From: Flavobacterium laiguense
GTDB lineage: Bacteria; Bacteroidota; Bacteroidia; Flavobacteriales; Flavobacteriaceae
Direction of reading: 5' to 3'
DNA length: 64,000 nucleotides
Assembly: GCF_003097655.1 (NCBI RefSeq)
Contig: NZ_QCZH01000004.1
Span: 62,001 to 126,000, forward strand
In this document: piece by piece, positions 1-9,735 of the stretch
How positions within the stretch are numbered: position 1 is the stretch's first letter
How the letters are laid out: the number at the start of each line of letters is the position of its first letter
Made by a program: the position numbers and the translations under genes
The notes under the pieces: model-generated
Database searches by the model: none
Seen by the model: the letters and a program-made list of their open reading frames with translations, nothing else
Told to the model about the DNA's origin: nothing

Positions 1-842
1 TTGACAAAAGTATAATCGGTTTTACTTGGATTAGAGATTCCACCTTGCACATTAAACAAAAAGTTCAAGGCAAACCAATACCCATCTCCCTGAATTTCGG
101 CTAGATTTTCATTCCATAATTTTCGTCCCCACCAACCCGTCTTCTTCTTCATCAGACTGGCATTGATCTTTTGAAAATTATAATATTTTTCAACCTCGGC
201 ATACGTAAACGGTTTTGAAGCCGTGTGATTGTTACTCCCCACTTGATTCATCGCACCATCAAATTGGGCATAATAACTCTGGGAAAAAGGAATACTTAAA
301 TGACTTTGAAATTGGGGATTATCAAATTTTTTATAAACAATGCTATCCAATTCCGTCAGTCCTTCATTTATATTTATATTTTCTTTTTTAGCCAAAGCTG
401 TTGCAGCAATTTGTTCTGGCGACAATAAAGGAATAGCTATACTTATATTAAACTTGGAATAAGTTGGAGTCCCGTTATAGGTAGGCGGGCCAATTTTTGG
501 AAAATTACCAAAAACCCTTTTAGTTTCTGCAATCAGCTCTTCATTATTTGAATTAATGAATACTATTTTAAACTTTCCTGTAGGGTCTACTTCAAAAAGC
601 ACTTTAACAACCCCTGTATATTGGTTTTGTTTCAACTTTTCAGGCACTTGGTAATTACGATACACGAATTGTTGCACTTCGTTATAGAAACAGTTTTCTA
701 AATCTTGTGCATGCAAATTTTCGCAACTTAAAAAAACAGGAAAACGTTCGTCTGTATTTCCAGACTGTACAGCATTGGGGACTTGTGCGTTTACCAAAAA
801 AGCACAAAGAAAAAGCAGGGAAGTTAATAGATTTTTATCCAT
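1..842 (-). CDS. remB: Outer-membrane protein, probable gliding motility protein RemB (N-terminal part, runs off window)
   Basis: An open frame of 280 codons starts at an ATG at 840-842 and continues past the left edge without a stop, so only the N-terminal half or so is present. It begins with a signal peptide (MDKNLLTSLLFLCAFLVNAQ, cleavage probably after residue 20). Residues about 60-135 look like a TonB C-terminal-type fold (VPEKLKQNQYTGVVKVLFEV, then DPTGK). The remainder is aromatic-rich, as in outer-membrane barrel proteins. The RemB assignment rests mainly on synteny that I recall from Flavobacterium johnsoniae, where remB lies close to sprA with gcvH, a VanZ gene and deoC nearby, the arrangement seen here. 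It starts only 18 bp after the deoC stop and is probably co-transcribed with deoC. The barrel part cannot be checked. Confidence 0.6.
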   Translation of the reverse strand, partial: MDKNLLTSLLFLCAFLVNAQVPNAVQSGNTDERFPVFLSCENLHAQDLENCFYNEVQQFVYRNYQVPEKLKQNQYTGVVKVLFEVDPTGKFKIVFINSNNEELIAETKRVFGNFPKIGPPTYNGTPTYSKFNISIAIPLLSPEQIAATALAKKENININEGLTELDSIVYKKFDNPQFQSHLSIPFSQSYYAQFDGAMNQVGSNNHTASKPFTYAEVEKYYNFQKINASLMKKKTGWWGRKLWNENLAEIQGDGYWFALNFLFNVQGGISNPSKTDYTFV

Positions 843-860
843 TTTGCTTTTAGTTTCTAA

Positions 861-1604
861 TCAATATTGAGAAGACGATTCTTGCCCATTCGCAATCGCT
901 TTGGCTCCAGAAGTCCCAATGCGTTTTACACCAAGCCGAATCATTTGAACAGCTTCATCATACGTTCTCACGCCTCCAGCAGCTTTTACCGGAAGTGGAG
1001 AAGCGTTTTCAAGCATTATTTTCACAGAAGCGACAGTAGCTCCGTTAGGCAAATTATTTTCTGTTTTATAAAAACCCGTTGATGATTTTACAAAAACCGA
1101 ATCATACACGCCTTCTTTAAAATTAGCCACCACAACATTCTTAACCAATGCCGAAAGTTCCGCAATTTGCAAATCATTGAGTGCAGCCACTTCAATAATC
1201 CATTTTGCAATTTTACTATGGTCTAAAGCCAATTGAGTTCCTTTTAGGATTTCTTCTTTCACTAAGGCTAAATCACCTTTTTTGAAGGCTTCGTAATTGC
1301 ACACAAAATCCAATTCATCGGCACCATTTTCTATACACTGAAGTGCTTCATCCAGTTTTGCAGCTATAGAAGATTTACCTTCAGGAAAATCTATTACTGT
1401 TCCTACTTGAACTTTTGAATTAGCATTGGAAATCATTTTTTTAGCCAAACCAACCCTATTGGGACGTATCATGATCAGTTTGAAATCCTCATCAATTGCC
1501 TCTTGTATAAATCCTTTGGCAACGATTTCATTTTCACTTTCGTTCAACCCAGCTTGTTCAGCCGTTTTCAAGTATGTTGAATCTAAATAATTTTTAATGT
1601 TCAT
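861..1604 (-). CDS. deoC: Deoxyribose-phosphate aldolase
   Basis: Class I aldolase that cleaves 2-deoxyribose 5-phosphate to glyceraldehyde 3-phosphate and acetaldehyde in cytoplasmic deoxynucleoside catabolism. The 247-residue TIM barrel has the expected catalytic residues: the Schiff-base lysine in VFVKSSTGF (about K173), the second lysine in PVKAAGGVRT (about K207) and the acidic residue in DELDFV (about D99). The frame could start one codon earlier at a GTG (1607), but the ATG at 1604 is the natural start. A TAnnTTTG-like box lies upstream at 1633-1640, and the preceding gene ends in a terminator, so deoC probably begins a new transcript that continues into the remB-like gene. Confidence 0.95.
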   Translation of the reverse strand: MNIKNYLDSTYLKTAEQAGLNESENEIVAKGFIQEAIDEDFKLIMIRPNRVGLAKKMISNANSKVQVGTVIDFPEGKSSIAAKLDEALQCIENGADELDFVCNYEAFKKGDLALVKEEILKGTQLALDHSKIAKWIIEVAALNDLQIAELSALVKNVVVANFKEGVYDSVFVKSSTGFYKTENNLPNGATVASVKIMLENASPLPVKAAGGVRTYDEAVQMIRLGVKRIGTSGAKAIANGQESSSQY

Positions 1605-1632
1605 CACTGTTCAATTTAGAAGTTCAATTAAA

Positions 1633-1640
1633 CAAATTTA
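1633..1640 (-). promoter_or_regulatory. Putative -7 box for deoC
   Basis: On the minus strand the sequence reads TAAATTTG, matching the Bacteroidota -7 consensus TAnnTTTG, about 28 bp upstream of the deoC ATG. A good -33 element is not obvious at the usual spacing, so this is a moderate call. Confidence 0.45.
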
Positions 1641-1685
1641 CATTATTATACAATTACTCTTGATAATTTAAGCAAATGGTTTTAA

Positions 1686-1712
1686 CAAAAAAATTCCACC
1701 GAAGTGGAATTA
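1686..1712 (-). terminator. Rho-independent terminator after the VanZ-like gene
   Basis: Minus-strand hairpin ATTCCAC-TTCG-GTGGAAT followed by a run of seven T residues. The 5' arm overlaps the TAA stop codon of the VanZ-like gene. It separates the gcvH-vanZ transcript from deoC. Confidence 0.8.
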
Positions 1713-2102
1713 ATTTTTTAAAATGGAGTTTAAGACATTAAACCTATTACAAAATACAACCGTAAAAAGAGCCAATATCGCCCCAATTGCATTGGCTATA
1801 AAATCTAAAAAGTCCCCTGCCCTAGTTGTTGTGTATAGCTGTTGCATAAATTCTATTCCTACGCCAAAAAATAAGGACAATAGAAAAGAATAAAACAACG
1901 GCCTTATAACATTATTTCGTTGCAATTGTTTTCTTAAGAACAAAAACCAAACTAACGTAAATACAAAATGGAAAAAAGTATGAACACATTTATCCAAATC
2001 GGGTATATTAATAGTTGGAATTTCGCTAGATTCAACTAAGCAAAAATAAGCTACAATTCCGGTCCAAAATAAAGCTATTACAAACAATAGATATTTAGGC
2101 AC
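1710..2102 (-). CDS. VanZ-like family membrane protein
   Basis: Small hydrophobic protein with about four predicted membrane spans and the VanZ-like fold, with a conserved acidic residue in the HFFHF and GVGIEFMQQL region. The family is named after the teicoplanin-resistance accessory protein VanZ; no function is known for flavobacterial members. The frame can be extended to an ATG at 2144, but this would overlap gcvH by 50 bp. A GTG at 2102-2100 overlaps the gcvH stop region (GGTGCCTAA) and places the start just before the first hydrophobic segment (PKYLLFVIALFW), so I prefer it. That arrangement suggests translational coupling to gcvH. The start choice is inference. Confidence 0.75.
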   Translation of the reverse strand: MPKYLLFVIALFWTGIVAYFCLVESSEIPTINIPDLDKCVHTFFHFVFTLVWFLFLRKQLQRNNVIRPLFYSFLLSLFFGVGIEFMQQLYTTTRAGDFLDFIANAIGAILALFTVVFCNRFNVLNSILKN

Positions 2103-2475
2103 CAATAAGCTCTTTGTAAGATTCACTTGAAAGCAATTCCTCAACTTCTGCCAAGTTTGAAATTTTTATTTTAATCATCCATCCAGCTCCATAAGGATCT
2201 GCGTTTACACTTTCAGGATTAGCTTCTAAAGCATCATTAAAAGCAATGATTTCTCCAGACAACGGAAGGAACAAATCCGAAACTGTTTTTACAGCTTCAA
2301 CCGTACCAAAAACCTCATCTTTGTCTAAAGTTTGGTCTAATGTTTCTACTTCAACATATACGATATCTCCTAATTCTTTTTGTGCAAAATGTGTGATTCC
2401 CACCGTAGCGACATCACCTTCTATACTAACCCATTCATGATCCTTTGTGTACTTTAAATTTGCTGGTATGCTCAT
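2095..2475 (-). CDS. gcvH: Glycine cleavage system H protein
   Basis: Lipoyl-carrier protein that shuttles the aminomethyl group between the P, T and L proteins of the glycine cleavage system. The 126-residue length is typical. The lipoyl-lysine is K63 in the motif GTVEAVKTVSD, within the hammerhead biotinyl/lipoyl fold. The P and T protein genes are not in this window. It lies between sprA and a VanZ-like gene, an order I recall from other flavobacteria. A TAnnTTTG-like box at 2513-2520 suggests its own promoter rather than read-through from sprA. Confidence 0.97.
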   Translation of the reverse strand: MSIPANLKYTKDHEWVSIEGDVATVGITHFAQKELGDIVYVEVETLDQTLDKDEVFGTVEAVKTVSDLFLPLSGEIIAFNDALEANPESVNADPYGAGWMIKIKISNLAEVEELLSSESYKELIGA

Positions 2476-2512
2476 AAAATAATAATTGAATAATTAATAA
2501 TTGTTTTTTTTA

Positions 2513-2520
2513 CAAATGTA
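2513..2520 (-). promoter_or_regulatory. Putative -7 box for gcvH
   Basis: Minus-strand TACATTTG matches TAnnTTTG about 38 bp upstream of the gcvH start. A possible TTTG lies at 2534-2537, but its spacing (13 bp) is shorter than usual. Confidence 0.45.
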
Positions 2521-2557
2521 GCAATCTTATAATCAAATCTTGTTTAGATTTTTAAAA

Positions 2558-5500
2558 TTAATTTCCAAAACTGTAACGTAACGTAAATCCGGAACGAATG
2601 TTGGTAAGCGGAAATGACGTAGAAATAACCGGTTTAGAAAAAGAATGATTGTAATAGAATATAATCGTCAAATTTTTACTTAGCGAATAATCGGCTGTAA
2701 GATTCAAAGTCCAAATGTTTTGACCAGCCGCCAACTGATTGTTGACGTAATCCAAATAACGAACAATCGTTTGATTGTCCCTAAAGGTTAAATCCGCTTT
2801 TATATTAATATCACTCTTAATAACACCTGTAGGATTATCGGCTAATCTAGAAGAAAAAACGACATCTTTTATTCGATACCCCAAACCGACCACATATTCT
2901 AATCCTTGAACTTCGGTCAATAAATTATTATCAAAACTCATCGATAGCGCTCTATCTTTGTTAATCTGAGTCAACAATTTAAATGAATTTTTAAGCTCAA
3001 AATCAACTCTCACAAGAGGATTGAATTGTTCCACTAATGTAACGTTCGACATTATTGTAGAATTGAAATAATTGCCACTATCATCTTTTCCGTTAGGATC
3101 TTTGGTATAATTAAAATTAGATCGAAAAGAATTTACCGTATAAGAAGCCCTATAATTTTGTTGCAAAGAAAAACGTTTGAATCTTTTCTTGAAAAAAGTG
3201 TAACGCATTAATCCATTGTATTTAATGGCCCAGTTGGGAATTGGGAAACTCCTGAAAACATCAAGCGAAACACCATCAGCATTACTTCCGGTATAGGCTG
3301 CTAAAAAGGAGGGCAACAATACCGCTTGATTTGAACCGTTGTATCCTTTCGGATAACCATCGGCACCAATATTCGCAGGATTATTTAAATCGATTCCTTT
3401 TTGAGCCGCCAATCGATTGGCAATGGTTAGCCTATTGCTCTTAAAATCCTCAAAAGCACTAGATCTATTTTCATCACTGCTAGAAAAGGAAGTTTTAATT
3501 AACACTGTTGAAATCGAAAAAACACCAAAACTATACGGTGATCTAGGATTGTACACACCATCTTTAACATCATACTGTTCTGAAAAATTTTCAGAATAAG
3601 CGCGATCCGCCAAGAAATCTATTTTAAAATCAGGAGTCAACTCTACATTGGCAGAACCTTTAAAAATTTGACTATTTACTTGAGTGAAATTTTGATTAAA
3701 CTCTTCGTAATTGGTTAACCATCCGTTTTTTGCGGCTTCATATCTTACGTCGTTTTGACTTCCGAAAACAAATCCTAAGGTAGGTTTTTTAGATCCAAAA
3801 AAACCAACACCCGGAAGAAAACCAGGCAAAACGGTTCCTTTGTTTTCAGTAAAGCTAAGCTGTACATTTTTTACACTCGTTAGAACCCCATACAATCCAT
3901 CTAAGAATAGACTTCTATTTATATTTTTGAGGACATCCGTTTTCGCCACTTTTTCTCCTGGTTTTGGCGGAGCTGGTTTAGCAACATTTGTTTTTCTTGA
4001 GTCCTTAGATATGCCTATATATTTATAGAAAGTCTCCATATTAAAAGTCCCATTCAAATTGGTTGATTTAGCATTTTGCACCGTGTTCCCTAAATTATAA
4101 CGCATATCTCCAATCTTGACATCACTCATTGCAGTAGAGGCTTGTTGCCAACTATAATCTCCCGTATAAGAGTAACTGGCTTTTACAAAACCAAGAGCGG
4201 GAATTTTATATAATGGAATATCATAATTCAAAACAAACTGTTGCATGTGATTATTCGCTGTTCCCGTATCTAAATAACTATCCCAAATAGTGAAATCCTC
4301 TAAAGGCACATCATTTTCATCCAGGTAGCTTTTTACAATATTTCGTGATGAAGCGGTATAATTAATTTTTAATGATTTGGTCAAGTTATAATTAAAACCA
4401 TATTGATAATTGAAACCGAAATTCCTTCTATACAAAGGGTCGAATCCAATTCCAATATCTTCTATTTGTCTAAATTGCTGCAAATTGTTTTGCCTCACAA
4501 CATTAGTATTAAATGTAATATTAGAAGGCAAATAATTAAAATTAAAATCACTTAAAAACTTCCAATAGGAGCTTTTTTTCATGAACTTCGTTTTCTGAAA
4601 AGGCACTATCTCTTTTGGTTGAAAAGTAAAAGCATAATCTACCGCTGTTCTAGATTGTTGGTCTAAGTTCTTTTCAACTTCAAAATCATGACGCTCTACT
4701 TCATTGTAATATTGCGAAAAAGTGAAATTTTCCGGATCGTACACCCTTGGTTTTTGCTCCAAACCTCTTTCTTTTCGAACACCAATTAAGTTAATGCTTT
4801 TACGTTTGGTATAATCTATCGCTTGCGTTAATTTACTTTTCCTTTCTTCATCACTGTCGGCTTCATCCAAGACTTGATCCAATTTTATATCCTCATAAAA
4901 AGGGTCGTATTCTGGAGTAATAATGGATTCCCCAATAGAATAGTTAAAAGGCAAATTAAGCATCCATTTTTTGGGCAAAAATTTACCTAAATTAATATTG
5001 GTAACAATATTATACTGTTGTAAATCTTCTCTACTTCGTTCGTTAGGACCTTGTTCTAACCCTCCAAAACCGTAATTTTTCATATTTCCAGTAAAAGACA
5101 GCGTTCCTAAATCTGCAAAATTGGTGTCTACATTCAGTAAAGCTGCCATACCACCTTTATTATCCATATCGGCCAAGCGAAGTTCATCAAACCATACCTC
5201 TCCTTTAATATCTTGATGGGTTTCATTACTTTTTATACCCATCATAATAGTTCGGACCATTCCCATATTAGGATTTCCTTTTATCCCCAATCGCAGCATA
5301 TTTCCTTTACCGGCTAGATCAGGATTTAACTCCCCTTCTGTTTGGTAATAAATTCCATCGGGAAGAGTGCTCTGATCTATTTTTAACGCTTCCAATTTTA
5401 ATTTCGTCAACAAGCTTAACGAAAGATCAATTTCATTTTCACTCGGCCAAACTAATTCGGGACTTACAGGAGTACAAACTCCTCCAATTTTGGCACCGGG

Positions 5501-8500
5501 AAGTGTCACTTTTAAAGGAATTTCTATTTGGTAAAAATCATCCGAATAATCACTTCCAAAACGAATAAAAGCAACCATTTGGCCGTCTAGTAATTCTATT
5601 TCATCGGGTAAGGATTCTGCGTGAACGAACATTTTTAATGCTTTATATTGACGCATGTCTACATTAAAACTTTTGTAGGCACCTCTTCCATGCAAGGGTT
5701 CAAGTCCTTTCCCTGATGCCTTCATCGATAGGGACTGCTCATCTTGATTGATTACCGTATTATTATTATACAATTGCTCCCTTACAACGCTCGGCGGACT
5801 TACATAGTTTATTGGACATCTATTAGAATTTTCTTCAATATTCACAGCAGCAGTTCCAAAAGCCGTCGATGGATTAGGATCTATTATTCCATTTTCTGAT
5901 AATTCCTTATCATATAACCTCCACTCCCCTCTAATTAAATCTAAAGCTCCAAAACGCAGCGTAACTTTATCCGTAAAATTAGTCAAGAACATTCTCATAA
6001 AACGAATTGAATTAAAATCCGAGATACTCCCTATTTTATTTTCATATTGTTTTACCGGAATTTTAAATTGAATCCATCTTGCTTCTGTTGAATTACCATT
6101 TGCCAATGTTACTTGCGTATTCCTAATATCCGAAATGAAATTTTGCCCAACGGTCATATCGGGCTTCATATCAATACTATATTCATAATAAGCATTGATG
6201 GTATTCATGGTATTGTCCCTATTGATATCTTCCACATCGGGAACTGTTGAAGACCCTCTATTGGCTGAATTTATATCGACTGCTGAATTCCCATCAACTC
6301 CGTTGTAATTTTTATAACGATCAATAACACTTCCCGTGCTGTTCAAATAATAGGTGTAATTATCTCCAGCTGGATCTGGTTCAGCTGCATAATTACCATA
6401 AAACGCTCCTTCACCAGCCGATGCAACACCGTCTAAACCAACATCTTGATTGACTCTATTTCCTTGATTATTATCAAAAGCATAAATTAAGGATTGAGAC
6501 GCAGGCACATTACCCCAAACTTCTGGCGGATTGACCAAAACTTGATCAGGGCCAAGTCCATTTTCATACAATTTTCTGCCGTCTTTCAAAACATCTTCCG
6601 AAATTTCACCAAGATTAAAATAGATTTTTCCTGAATTTGTCCCTGGTACACTTCCTTCTCCAACATAAGGATCCATTACCCAAAACTGAATATATTCTAC
6701 GTTACTTTGTTCAAAATTGGTAGAACTTAATGATCTCATAATTCCCCCAAAATTATCTCTAGGCGTACTTCCAACATTCAATCCGTTATTATAGGGTCCT
6801 CTATCAGAAGGATAATAACTCAAATCCAAAGTATTCACCACCAAGGATTGTCCCTGCACAATATCCGTTAAAGGATATAACTCTTCGCTATACACTCTTC
6901 TTGTGGTATTCAATGACAAATCATCATTTGATATTCCCGATGGTTTAGACGTATAAAAAACGGGATCAATAGAATACCAAGATAATTTCGATCTTTTAAA
7001 TCCATAGCTCAAATCAGTGGCAGTAGCATTAAAGTCATAAGCTGTTGGTTTCTGAGCATTTTCATTGGTTGGCGTTGACGACAAACTCCAAGCATATGGA
7101 GAACGCAAGTCTATTGATGACTGAGAACTTTCAAAATCATCAACATATATAGTAGCCTGCCCTTCAAACTGATCCCCTTTTGATGCATTAGGCAGCAAAT
7201 AAGCAATCTCACCACTTACGGAGATATTCGAAGGGACATCCGTGTCTATATTGGGTAACTTATTGACCAAACGGGTGAAAAAAGGAACAGGAGATGAATA
7301 ATTTCCATGCAATCCAAAAATACTGTTATCTACAGATTCCTGACCGTAACTCGTTTTTTGGGTAAAGGGTTTTTCTCTCATATTTAAGAAAGTTCCCCCA
7401 ACCATAAAATTTTCGTTTATTAAGTGGTCTACATTTACACCTATAAACCTTCTCGTTTGCTGGCCAAAAGTAGAATTGTTTTCTAAAGAAATTTCTATTG
7501 GAGTATTGGAAGCTTGGAGAGAAGGATCAAGAATTTGAACTCTTCCCAGTTGATAATTCACGCTGTAATCTATACCTTCGACCAATATTCTTCCTGCGGC
7601 AGTAACTCTAACAGATCCTAAGGGCACATTATAAGCACCGATTGGAATTCCATCTCCTCCTGTCGATTTGTACTTTCCTCTTAATAGAAATTTATTCAAC
7701 TCCGGATTTTGAGAAGCGGCAGCTTGTGTGTTCCTATACATATTAGGGTTCACATATTTCTTCTGATTGGGATTATAAGTGGTCACATCCTTATAGTCTT
7801 CTAAAGAATTTGGGTTTTTTAATTTAGAAAACATTAATTCCCCAAAAGGTTCTTTAGAAGTAAAGATCAATCTTCCATTTTGAGTATCTACCGTTAATCC
7901 AGGGACAAAATCAAAGAAACCATCACCACCCACTTGTGGATCATTATTAAAATTCAATCTATCTACGTTTAACACTTTTAATAAAGTCGTGTTTTCTACC
8001 GTATTATCTGGAGTAGGATTTGGCGGAAATGGACTTCCATCTACAGGGGTAATATAATTTAGGGGAGATGGATTTTTATAAAGAATATTAAACCTAAAAT
8101 CATCTTGCACTAATTGATAAGCCCCTTGAATTTGATAAATATTTTTCATCATCAAATTCCAAACTGGATTCGAAACATTTGTCAAACTACTTTTCAACAT
8201 CTTCAACATCAAAGTTTGAGTCACAATCGTTTGATTGGAAGGTTGGGTACCCGTAACTATAGTAGGATCTACTCCATCATTACCAAATTCACCCACTTGA
8301 TATACTTTGTCTCCAATTGAATATTGATAAGCCACAGCTAATATTTCATCATTCCCAAGTCGTTGTTGCAATGAAATATATCCTAATTGGGCATTAAACG
8401 TATATTCATTAGGCAATAATTTCCTTGCATTTTCTAACTTAGAGTAATCTTGCCCCTCACTAACAGTTGATTTAAATCCTGAACTTGCCGTAACAATTTC

Positions 8501-9712
8501 TCGAATATCCGTAGTTAACAATCCTTCGGGTTTCCCGATCCAAGCGGGGTTATAACGATTATTCGCATTATCCGAAGGAGTGTCTGGAGGACTCGTAAAC
8601 ATCCCTGTTGGCGGATTTAACACTACTATATCTGTATCATCTGGAAAATTTGACAGTTGGGATTCTCCCAAATCCTGAAGCGCTATTATATTTCTTAAAT
8701 TATTACTGGTCGCATTGACGCGGTTTTGTTTATTAGTTATCCAAACCTCCAATCTTGAAATCTGAACCCTACTGTCAATAAAAGGATAACTTTTCATCGA
8801 ACTATCGTATTTGTCTCTAAAATATTGAGACAAAAAGTAGTGCCTGTCATTATCATAATCCGCCCCATACATTTCAAATTCCTGAATTGTACCGCCTCCT
8901 TGTGCCACCACCTTTTTGGCTTGGGATTTCTGTTCAGAAAAGACACCTGTAATGGTTGTTTTTCCAAATTGTAACTCGGTTTTTACACCAAATAAGCTTT
9001 GGGCGCCTACAATCAAAGTACTGTTTAAAGGCATACTTATGTTACCTACTTCAATTTTTCGGACAATATCATCATCTGCGGGGGTATATTCTAGTTTGAA
9101 TAAGTTTTGAAATGCAAAAGTAGATTGGGTATCAAAATTGGCATTCACCTGAAGTCGGGTTCCAATTTTCCCCATCAAACTCATGCTAATCCTTTGATTA
9201 AAATCAAAAGAGGTATTGGATCTATTTCTAGTTGAAAAAGCGGGATTATCTTGTTTGGTATACAATATACCTAAATCAATTTCTACGGATCCGGTAGGTT
9301 TAACATCTATTGTATTACTTCCGAAAATAGACTCAAAAAGTCCTGATTTAATATAATATCTGGGTAATAAATCTTTTTTTGCAGCTTCACTCCCCTCCTT
9401 TTTACCATCTATCGCATCTGCCTTTTTCTTGAAATAATCACTCATTGATTCTTTCAAAATTAATTTTTCATACTCTGCAGGAGATAAAACTATAGGGTAA
9501 TTGATATTAAATCCATCAATAGAATTGGTATAAATATAGGTATTTGTAACGGGATCATAGGTATAGGCCGAAAGAATGCTTTGAGGGTCTTTAATTTGAA
9601 TCTCCCCTACATCATACCCTTTTTTAACAGTATCTTGAACAACTTGTTGCACTTGAGCCTGCGATACAAAACCGCAAAATAAGACCAGCAAAAAAACATG
9701 AATTTTATGCAT
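2558..9712 (-). CDS. sprA: SprA, T9SS outer-membrane translocon and gliding motility protein
   Basis: At 2384 residues this is the size of SprA/Sov, the very large outer-membrane barrel that is the exit channel of the type IX secretion system. It begins with a signal peptide (MHKIHVFLLVLFCGFVSQAQ). The sequence has many alternating aromatic beta-strand segments and repeated plug-like motifs, and ends in an outer-membrane-type C-terminus (GFTLRYSFGN, with F two residues from the end). In F. johnsoniae SprA is needed for secretion of adhesins such as SprB and RemA and for gliding. The gene follows ruvA by 23 bp, an association known in the phylum, and probably shares its transcript. No frameshift is visible over the 7.2 kb. 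Cargo for this system is encoded at 49-51 kb. Confidence 0.96.
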   Translation of the reverse strand: MHKIHVFLLVLFCGFVSQAQVQQVVQDTVKKGYDVGEIQIKDPQSILSAYTYDPVTNTYIYTNSIDGFNINYPIVLSPAEYEKLILKESMSDYFKKKADAIDGKKEGSEAAKKDLLPRYYIKSGLFESIFGSNTIDVKPTGSVEIDLGILYTKQDNPAFSTRNRSNTSFDFNQRISMSLMGKIGTRLQVNANFDTQSTFAFQNLFKLEYTPADDDIVRKIEVGNISMPLNSTLIVGAQSLFGVKTELQFGKTTITGVFSEQKSQAKKVVAQGGGTIQEFEMYGADYDNDRHYFLSQYFRDKYDSSMKSYPFIDSRVQISRLEVWITNKQNRVNATSNNLRNIIALQDLGESQLSNFPDDTDIVVLNPPTGMFTSPPDTPSDNANNRYNPAWIGKPEGLLTTDIREIVTASSGFKSTVSEGQDYSKLENARKLLPNEYTFNAQLGYISLQQRLGNDEILAVAYQYSIGDKVYQVGEFGNDGVDPTIVTGTQPSNQTIVTQTLMLKMLKSSLTNVSNPVWNLMMKNIYQIQGAYQLVQDDFRFNILYKNPSPLNYITPVDGSPFPPNPTPDNTVENTTLLKVLNVDRLNFNNDPQVGGDGFFDFVPGLTVDTQNGRLIFTSKEPFGELMFSKLKNPNSLEDYKDVTTYNPNQKKYVNPNMYRNTQAAASQNPELNKFLLRGKYKSTGGDGIPIGAYNVPLGSVRVTAAGRILVEGIDYSVNYQLGRVQILDPSLQASNTPIEISLENNSTFGQQTRRFIGVNVDHLINENFMVGGTFLNMREKPFTQKTSYGQESVDNSIFGLHGNYSSPVPFFTRLVNKLPNIDTDVPSNISVSGEIAYLLPNASKGDQFEGQATIYVDDFESSQSSIDLRSPYAWSLSSTPTNENAQKPTAYDFNATATDLSYGFKRSKLSWYSIDPVFYTSKPSGISNDDLSLNTTRRVYSEELYPLTDIVQGQSLVVNTLDLSYYPSDRGPYNNGLNVGSTPRDNFGGIMRSLSSTNFEQSNVEYIQFWVMDPYVGEGSVPGTNSGKIYFNLGEISEDVLKDGRKLYENGLGPDQVLVNPPEVWGNVPASQSLIYAFDNNQGNRVNQDVGLDGVASAGEGAFYGNYAAEPDPAGDNYTYYLNSTGSVIDRYKNYNGVDGNSAVDINSANRGSSTVPDVEDINRDNTMNTINAYYEYSIDMKPDMTVGQNFISDIRNTQVTLANGNSTEARWIQFKIPVKQYENKIGSISDFNSIRFMRMFLTNFTDKVTLRFGALDLIRGEWRLYDKELSENGIIDPNPSTAFGTAAVNIEENSNRCPINYVSPPSVVREQLYNNNTVINQDEQSLSMKASGKGLEPLHGRGAYKSFNVDMRQYKALKMFVHAESLPDEIELLDGQMVAFIRFGSDYSDDFYQIEIPLKVTLPGAKIGGVCTPVSPELVWPSENEIDLSLSLLTKLKLEALKIDQSTLPDGIYYQTEGELNPDLAGKGNMLRLGIKGNPNMGMVRTIMMGIKSNETHQDIKGEVWFDELRLADMDNKGGMAALLNVDTNFADLGTLSFTGNMKNYGFGGLEQGPNERSREDLQQYNIVTNINLGKFLPKKWMLNLPFNYSIGESIITPEYDPFYEDIKLDQVLDEADSDEERKSKLTQAIDYTKRKSINLIGVRKERGLEQKPRVYDPENFTFSQYYNEVERHDFEVEKNLDQQSRTAVDYAFTFQPKEIVPFQKTKFMKKSSYWKFLSDFNFNYLPSNITFNTNVVRQNNLQQFRQIEDIGIGFDPLYRRNFGFNYQYGFNYNLTKSLKINYTASSRNIVKSYLDENDVPLEDFTIWDSYLDTGTANNHMQQFVLNYDIPLYKIPALGFVKASYSYTGDYSWQQASTAMSDVKIGDMRYNLGNTVQNAKSTNLNGTFNMETFYKYIGISKDSRKTNVAKPAPPKPGEKVAKTDVLKNINRSLFLDGLYGVLTSVKNVQLSFTENKGTVLPGFLPGVGFFGSKKPTLGFVFGSQNDVRYEAAKNGWLTNYEEFNQNFTQVNSQIFKGSANVELTPDFKIDFLADRAYSENFSEQYDVKDGVYNPRSPYSFGVFSISTVLIKTSFSSSDENRSSAFEDFKSNRLTIANRLAAQKGIDLNNPANIGADGYPKGYNGSNQAVLLPSFLAAYTGSNADGVSLDVFRSFPIPNWAIKYNGLMRYTFFKKRFKRFSLQQNYRASYTVNSFRSNFNYTKDPNGKDDSGNYFNSTIMSNVTLVEQFNPLVRVDFELKNSFKLLTQINKDRALSMSFDNNLLTEVQGLEYVVGLGYRIKDVVFSSRLADNPTGVIKSDINIKADLTFRDNQTIVRYLDYVNNQLAAGQNIWTLNLTADYSLSKNLTIIFYYNHSFSKPVISTSFPLTNIRSGFTLRYSFGN

Positions 9713-9735
9713 ATCAATTAGGCTTCTTATGTACG

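Noticed and set aside
867-1082. Plus-strand open frame antisense to deoC
   Set aside because: It is a shadow of a clearly conserved gene on the other strand, with no protein-family features.
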